This document shows positions 11,980 through 17,164 of a stretch of 17,164 bases of DNA, piece after piece. Where the stretch lies: positions 1-17,164 of the forward strand of contig JADGJH010000545.1 in the NCBI GenBank assembly GCA_027596945.1, read 5' to 3'. The notes below the pieces were generated by a model. The model was not told the origin of the DNA and made no database searches. It saw only the letters and a list, made by a program, of their open reading frames with translations. The number at the start of each line of letters is the position of its first letter. Position 1 is the first letter of the stretch. Source of the DNA: Physocladia obscura. Taxonomy: Eukaryota; Chytridiomycota; Chytridiomycetes; Chytridiales; Chytriomycetaceae. A program made the translations under genes and the position numbers.

Positions 11980-12026
11980 TTAACGTTAAAAAAAAACTAA
12001 AAAAAAATAAATTTCGTGGTGCCAAC

Positions 12027-12941
12027 ATGGAAACGTTGCCTGTGGAATTGCATCTTCAAATCACGGGTTGGTTGCGCAACCCGCGCGATCTTGCAAGATT
12101 CACAGCATCTTGCCGGCAGTTACAGTCATTATGGTTCAGTGAGGAAGTGTGGCGGCGACTGGTGCTTGATGTGGTATCTTCGAGCGATAACCATGTATTA
12201 TCAGCCGAATACAACCGGATAAATAGCAAGACAAGCAAAAACAACAGTAATAACATCAACCGCTCGACGCTGGCTGAGATTATGCGTTTTTATGCCACAG
12301 CCACTTCAATCGTAACGGCCCCACAGATGAACATTACGTGGGGTCAGGACAGCCAATATTGGCTCCTTACAAATGATTCAACCATACGCTCTGATGTCCG
12401 GTTTGTTTGGTTTTTTAATCTTTTGAGAGAATTCATTCAAAATATTTCCACTTTTTAAAGAAATTCGGAGATGGTTGCCGAACTAAAAAATGTCTCTTGG
12501 TTGGATGTTTCTGCTACACTTACGCATGTACGTTCTGGAATTTATGTGCCACAGTTAGTTGTTGTGATTCCACGGCCGTTGCACCGTTCTTTGCATCGTG
12601 TGAAGGTTTCTGCACAAATATCCTCTGAAAACGGTGCTGAGACAAAAGTTTCCCGCGAGTTATCTGACCTCGTCTCAAACCATGTTGCTATTGCCTCTTT
12701 TCCTTGGCTTGTGATTAATTTGCCAGTTCTTTTCGTTGGTGGATCGATGGGAGGGGATAATTTGTCAACTGTTATTTTTCGAATTCAAGATCATTCAGGC
12801 TCTTGGAAATCTGGATTGGTTATTGATTCTTTTCAGCTTGTGAAATTTGTTCCAGCGCCAGAGGTGGTGACCCATTCAGGTGAACGTGGGAGTGGTATCA
12901 TTGGATCCATTATTTCTTCAGCCCTGAATTTTTTTGGTTGA
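12027..12941 (+). CDS. F-box protein with PP2-like lectin domain (2 exons)
   Basis: The exons are 12027-12400 and 12461-12941, joined across a 60-base intron (donor GTTTGT, acceptor TTTTTAAAG), giving 284 residues. Residues about 4-49 form an F-box (LPVELHLQITGWL, then DLARFTASCRQL and EEVWRRLV), which would bind Skp1 in an SCF ubiquitin ligase. The remainder matches PP2, the phloem-protein-2-like lectin fold: ITWGQDSQYW, then SEMVAELKNVSWLDV formed across the splice junction, and late in the domain GSWKSGLVIDSFQLV (plant PP2 has HWKRGL..GIEIRP). Plant F-box/PP2 proteins are of similar length and are thought to bind N-glycans. A C-terminal tail ending in FFG goes beyond the usual domain end. 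An Asn/Ser run at about residues 66-77 links F-box and PP2. Substrate and glycan binding are inferred from family. It starts 77 bases after the SZT2 stop, in the same direction. Confidence 0.88.
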
Positions 12942-13011
12942 AACAAAGTGGTTGAAAGTTATCCAAGATAAAATTTTCAACTTAATTTTACCTTCAATTT
13001 AAGATATTCTA

Positions 13012-13017
13012 AATAAA
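13012..13017 (+). terminator. Likely poly(A) signal of the F-box/PP2 gene
   Basis: AATAAA lies 70 bases after the stop codon in AT-rich DNA. It also marks the approximate point beyond which CpG dinucleotides almost disappear. Confidence 0.5.
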
Positions 13018-14276
13018 ATTTTGTTCATTTTGTAAATTGAAATTTTGGAAAGACTTCAAGTCCTGGCCACCTCCAAACATGCATCCAAGTGTACTTGAGC
13101 TCATGCACTGTACAACTACTTCTTCTATCACATGAACATGACCTTAATTTCGCAAAATCTACAATAAATCTGCTGCATTAATTGCTGGATTAATCAATTC
13201 AAATCAGGTGAAATGTAAAGAGGAAAGCAGCAGGAGAGGATTCACAAAAAATTATTATTTATTCAGTGAGAATGGCTTATTGATTCTTCACTCAACCACC
13301 ATTAGATGAAAGTGTTGCAATCTCCATTTTTTATGATTGTGTATGGTATCCTCCATTGCAAAAATTCCAAACAGACTTTAAAATAATCCTTCCCATACAA
13401 AACTCCTTTATTTTATTAATGCAAAGCTTTTACTTAATGACCGAAGTGGCAAGTCCACTGTTTTGTTTCTTTACTTTTTAAGCAAATTGAGCAATTTCTT
13501 TCAATAAGGAGTAAATTCATCTTTCAATACAGCTTGAATCTTTTATACTTTAACAGGAGTTAGCATTTCTGTGACATTGGAGCAAATCAATCAGCAAGTC
13601 AACAGTTTGGTAAATAATTCATGTATTCTTTGCAATGACACAGGGAATGTCTGATATTTCAGATTCAATGATTTTTAATTTACATTTATTCTCAAAGTGA
13701 AAAATTTCATAATCTGGTGGGGTATGAACATTTTAATATTTTTAGTTTTATTTATTCAAAATTTAAAATGTTTTTAATGTAAGAGTTTTATTTATTTAAA
13801 ATTCAAAACAAAAAATAAAATTTTTTTTCTTAAACAATGTAGAAAAAGAGTGGTAGGTGCAGGGAAGTGTAGAAAGTAAGCCAACTATAAAGAAGGCACC
13901 ACAGAAAGGTGGGGGCATTGAAAAGTACAGAAACCACAGAGCAAATTGCATATGTAGAAAGCACGAAAAGAGAAATCAGCACCAACTCAACCACAAATTT
14001 TCCAAGAATCTCCTATCAACTTAAATTTTGGTTCAATTTCTATCTAAGACTCAAACTTCTTTTATCATATGTTATCCAAAATGTCAATTTTGAAGTGAAA
14101 TTGGCAAGACAGCTGACAAAGCAAAGTCATTGTGACAGAAATGATTGCCATTGAAAAGACTAATACTTTGATTATAATTTTCAGTAAATTTAAGCTTCTG
14201 TCTGGAGATACAATTTTTTTTTTTTTTTTTGAAATTAAGAGTTTTGTACCAAATGTTCAATTTCCAAGTTTTCAAA
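13018..14276. other. AT-rich region without an identifiable gene
   Basis: I see no gene here. Short open pieces exist on both strands: a minus-strand piece around 13295-13408 and a plus-strand frame at 13909-14154 rich in Thr, Ser and Lys. They lack any recognisable motif and are broken by stops. They may be further decayed element sequence. A run of at least 15 T lies at about 14215-14230. Confidence 0.4.
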
Positions 14277-15312
14277 ATGTCATGGAAAAGCATATACGCT
14301 GACAATAATGCCTGTGCTCAAAAATTGCAAGAAGTAAAAATTTTGTCAAGCCATGATATGATGGCCAGTAGTTCAGGTATTTGGAATGTTGTGTTCCCAA
14401 ACATTAAAGGAAGAATAGTATACAATGTCAAAACAGGAAAATACACTCTTGACAATTATCTGCCAACAATTGAGCAATTTGGCTTGTATGCGGAACTGTG
14501 TAGAGGAAGTAGCAAATATATGGTGATGGTTAGGGCTGTTCTTTTTGTCACTATACTCATTATAATCATTTATATTTTACACCAGATATTCAGGATAAAA
14601 TAACTGCACTGACAACTCAAATTCTTCAAAATTTAGGGAATACACAAGGTGGGGTAACATGTTTCATCTATATCTGGTTCATTTCATTACATTTTGTTTG
14701 GGATTGGGAAAAATTCAATGGCAAAGTCTTGACTCTGCCTCTGGAGCACCAAACAAAGCTTGTATTCAAAGAACTCAAATGTATTCACCCACACTGAGTT
14801 GCTGAGGACTTTATCTTGTAAGACTGGATGAATACTGTTCTGCATCCCCATCAAATGGCTGCTGCTACACCAAAGAACCCCCACATCATATCCAAATCCT
14901 AATGAGTCAAGGAACTGTTTGCAAAGAGAGCTTGAAACCCCTTTATCAAGTGGCTAACATTACTGAGGATCTGTTGGAAGACGTTGACCAGTTCACAAAA
15001 CAAATCAGACTTACAATCAAGACTTTAGGTCAGGACACAAAACATCTACATAATGCTATGAAAGCTAACTGTTGGATTGTCTATGGATTCAAGAGAGCTT
15101 TACAACCATTTGTTTGCACTATGGAACCTGCTGAAAGTGATTCAAACATACAAAGAAAAACTGATAGTAATTGCTGAGAGGTTTGCAGGTTTCTTCACAA
15201 CCCGGCAGTTTCTTCTTCAGATAACAATGGAAATGATATTGATGCTGATTCTGAAAGTATTGGTGAAGATCATTCATTAGAATCTTACAATGATGGTCTG
15301 AATAAAGTGTGA
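14277..15312 (+). pseudogene. Decayed gene of unknown family
   Basis: The first ATG at 14277 begins a frame of about 82 codons containing MASSSGIWNVVFPNIKGRIVYNV. Either a 71-base intron (14523-14593, donor GTGATG, acceptor ATTCAG) or a frame break leads to ITALTTQILQNLGNTQGG. A second shift then moves into a frame open from 14599 to 15312 except for TGA at 14803-14805 and 15175-15177. That frame has a Cys-rich patch (YCSASPSNGCCYT), a probable amphipathic helix (NITEDLLEDVDQFTKQIRLT) and an acidic Asp/Glu/Asn/Ser-rich tail ending at 15312. If the intron is not real, 14524-14590 instead reads as a hydrophobic segment. I do not recognise the family. Both late stops being TGA fits CGA to TGA decay. 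It could be transposon cargo or an old host gene. Confidence 0.5.
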
Positions 15313-15314
15313 AA

Positions 15315-15440
15315 TTTTAAATAATGTCAAATATGGAGGTTGAATTTCTGTTTTTTTTATAACCAAACACAGATACAAGTTTTAAATAATGTTAAATGTG
15401 TGTTTAAATTACTTTATTTATAACCAAAACTGATACACTG
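15315..15440. repeat. Imperfect tandem duplication of about 61-65 bases
   Basis: TTTTAAATAATGTCAAAT at 15315 recurs as TTTTAAATAATGTTAAAT at 15380. A downstream AACCAAA followed by GATACA occurs at 15361 and 15422. The spacing between copies is 65 bases at one end and 61 at the other, so small indels have accumulated. The second copy overlaps the 3' end of the transposase remnant, so the duplication may have arisen at or near an element end. Confidence 0.65.
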
Positions 15441-16451
15441 CTTTTATATGTGACTTGAGGATCAAATAAAGTTACAGCCAGATAACCACAATGTTGAAAG
15501 ACAGGTTTCATATCAAAATTTCGATATTTAATTACAGCAGACACGACAACTAGATTAAGATTCTTAGCATTAACTCTGCCTTCCTTGTAGTTCCATCAAG
15601 TCTTGATTTAAGCATTCCAAAAAACACTTCTATTGGATTATAGAATGGGCAGTAAGCATGGAGAAATATTGGAATGATTGAAGAACCAGTTTTGCAGATT
15701 GATGGATCCTTGCTCTGTCAAGAATCCAGACAAAATTATTGCCGCGGTATTGCTGTATTTGCTTGTGCTTGGTTGCCATGTTTAGACAGTGACAAGTGAA
15801 TTTCTTCTTATTGAATGTGCCTTCTGTCTAGTTTTAAGTACTCCCATACTATTGATGAAACAAAGAAGTGAGATGCAAGGAAGTCTCAAGTACTCCCCTC
15901 TTAAATATAGCTCCTTTCTTTTTAGAGCATATCCAATTGTCTTCAGCATTTTCCAATTATCAAACAAAACTTCATCCAAGAATACAATATTGTGTGGCAA
16001 CAAATCAAGTGAGTTTAACTCACATGTAAACCACATGATTTCAGAATTCTGTATGAATATTGCTTGGAGTTTGAGACTTTTCCACGTAAATCCAGTTGCA
16101 TGAAGAATTTGCCAAATATACAATACACTGATGGTTGATGGTTTCAGGAATCATTTGTAGAATGCATCTTGGACTTCATTCCAAAAAAATAAAGGGTATG
16201 CAGTGAAGTACTCTCTAACCATTGATTTTGTAATGCAGAAAACTTATAATTGACAATGTTTCAGGCCTTCTTGTCAATGTGGTATTTGATTCAAATTGTT
16301 TTATCCATCAGGTGATTGTTTGAGATGATTTTCAGAAGATTGCCCCAACCCTTTCCATTGACATGCAATGGAAATAGTAGTTGTAGAAGGCATGTACTTG
16401 CATGTTTGAACTGGCTTGTACAGATGTAACTTGAGCCTGGAGTGATTCCAT
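15404..16451 (-). pseudogene. Degenerate IS630/Tc1-type DDE transposase
   Basis: Read right to left, pieces in shifting frames make up a complete cut-and-paste transposase of about 350 codons, the usual size. In order: a helix-turn-helix with SSQTIT-stop-WIKQFE (about 16275-16330), TRRPETLS, REYFTAYPLFFWNEVQDAF, ILHATGFTWKSL, the first catalytic Asp in IVFLDEVLFDN with GYALKRKELYLRGEY and ISLLCFIN, TEGTFNKKKF, the second Asp in VWILDRARIH, the catalytic Glu in AYCPFYNPIEVFFGMLKSRL, and a C-terminus with FDMKPVFQHCGY. Stops are TGA at 16332-16334, 16308-16310 and 16151-16153, and TAG at 16215-16217. Frameshifts fall near 16220, 15830, 15690 and 15575. It cannot encode an active enzyme. I found no terminal inverted repeats by eye. 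The assignment is to DDE superfamily type (DDE_3-like); the finer clade is not certain. Confidence 0.87.
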
Positions 16452-16461
16452 TGAAAACTCA

Positions 16462-16980
16462 GAAAAATTGAAGCATATTTGGAAAAAAAGGCATTTTCAA
16501 GTGAACAACAATAAAACAGCTCATTTTTGTTGGAATCAAATGAATTATAACAGGAGTCTTTAAAAAATTAGAAAAGCAACAAACAACCAATTTGTCTTTT
16601 CTTTGCTGTGAATTGAGACTTTCTATCACAGGCCTTGACTCCTTTCTTAAGAAGATGGAGAAAATACTCTGACATTTACTTTGTTCATTGAATCATGTTC
16701 TCGATGAATTTTCTTTGACAACAATCTTCCCATCAGTTGTATAACCAATATAAAAACGTAAATCAGCCAACTTTTTGAGGGGTGATACAAATTTGGCTCA
16801 AAAACTGATGATACTCAAAACTGCTTCTGACATCAGATAAATGTCATCTGTATGTATATCAAGTTCTTCAAATTCCAGGATAAAGAGGAAAATCCAAAAA
16901 CAAAAACCCAGCCCCACAATTTCCCAGTATAAAATGAAATAATTCCCACACATAATTGCAATTGCTCTTGTTAATTTTAA
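16462..16980 (-). pseudogene. Possible decayed reading frame upstream of the transposase
   Basis: On the minus strand one frame runs from 16980 to 16462 with only two stops, both TGA (16798-16800 and 16693-16695). Parts of it look protein-like: LEFEELDIHTDDIYLMSEAV, then SPLKKLADLRFYIGYTTDGK and IFSIFLRKESRPVIESL. I do not recognise a family. It may be a second gene of the same element, an N-terminal extension, or chance, because low TAA/TAG frequency on this strand is partly compositional: the same frame also lacks them inside the transposase, where it is not the coding frame. Confidence 0.35.
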
Positions 16981-17164
16981 AAGTCAAGTTGTTCAGTGAG
17001 TTTCAACAGGCAAAATCCCTATTTCACATATAATTCTTTTTCTGAAACATTATCTGAGATTTCTATCATCCCTCAATAATGATTATAAAGAAGAACAAGT
17101 CTTTGATTAAATAAAATGAGTATCTACTATCTACTATATTCTGGGTCTGTACACTATTTCACAG
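16981..17164. other. AT-rich window end, nothing identified
   Basis: No gene, repeat or RNA is recognisable in the last 184 bases. They belong to the same CpG-free DNA as the decayed elements, and the right end of any transposon may lie beyond the window. Confidence 0.4.

Larger units (their letters stand above)
12960..17164. other. CpG-depleted block with decayed elements
   Basis: By hand count there are 14 CpG in about 4,200 bases, against roughly 110 expected for DNA of about one-third GC. Exon 1 and its surroundings (721-960) alone contain 16 in 240 bases. TG and CA are common throughout. The block contains the two degraded coding sequences listed separately. The pattern is what cytosine methylation followed by deamination leaves behind. 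A RIP-like process is an alternative, though RIP usually targets CpA rather than CpG. Confidence 0.8.

Noticed and set aside
15789..16103. Plus-strand open frame of 104 codons
   Set aside because: It lies opposite the transposase frame that carries the FLDE and GYALKRKELYLRGEY motifs on the minus strand.
12960..17164. tRNA, rRNA, CRISPR or prokaryote-type signals
   Set aside because: No cloverleaf, no regularly spaced repeats and no ribosome-binding sites were seen; the spliced genes mark the window as eukaryotic.
12960..17164. Classical RIP (repeat-induced point mutation) as the cause of decay
   Set aside because: Depletion is specific to CpG while CpA remains abundant. Classical fungal RIP mainly mutates CpA, so CpG methylation fits better, though it is not proven.

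Overview
The window is eukaryotic nuclear DNA. Its genes are split by very short GT-AG introns, most of them 46-90 bases, and lie close together head to tail. Exons carry Asn- and Ser-rich low-complexity tracts. Short introns, compact spacing and Asn runs suggest a protist, an early-diverging fungus or a small-genome holozoan, but the sequence does not settle the lineage. Internal stops are not needed in the two intact genes, so the standard genetic code applies.

Bases 1-734 hold no gene I can defend. They open with two tandem repeat families; the unit of the first is 48 bases, a multiple of three. Bases 735-11949 (+) hold one very large gene, an SZT2 orthologue. By joining ORFs at phase-compatible splice sites I get 12 exons totalling 10,449 bases, or 3,482 residues, close to human SZT2 at roughly 3,400. 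SZT2 is the scaffold of KICSTOR, which holds GATOR1 at the lysosome and restrains mTORC1 when amino acids are scarce. Only 77 bases after its stop, 12027-12941 (+) encodes a two-exon, 284-residue F-box protein with a PP2 (phloem-protein-2-like) lectin domain. This architecture is best known from plant SCF ubiquitin ligases.

From about 12950 to the end the DNA changes character. I count by hand only 14 CpG dinucleotides in about 4,200 bases, where the base composition predicts roughly 110; the gene-bearing part is not depleted. This block holds two decayed coding sequences. One is an unidentified plus-strand gene remnant (14277-15312). The other is a minus-strand IS630/Tc1-type DDE transposase (15404-16451), with a third possible remnant upstream of it. 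Most of their in-frame stops are TGA, and one replaces a position where transposases of this type usually have Arg. This fits CGA to TGA mutation by deamination of methylated CpG. The likeliest picture is an active euchromatic gene pair next to an old, probably methylated transposon graveyard.

The two intact genes need not work together. One is a nutrient-sensing scaffold and the other a probable substrate receptor for ubiquitination; their adjacency may only reflect compact gene packing.
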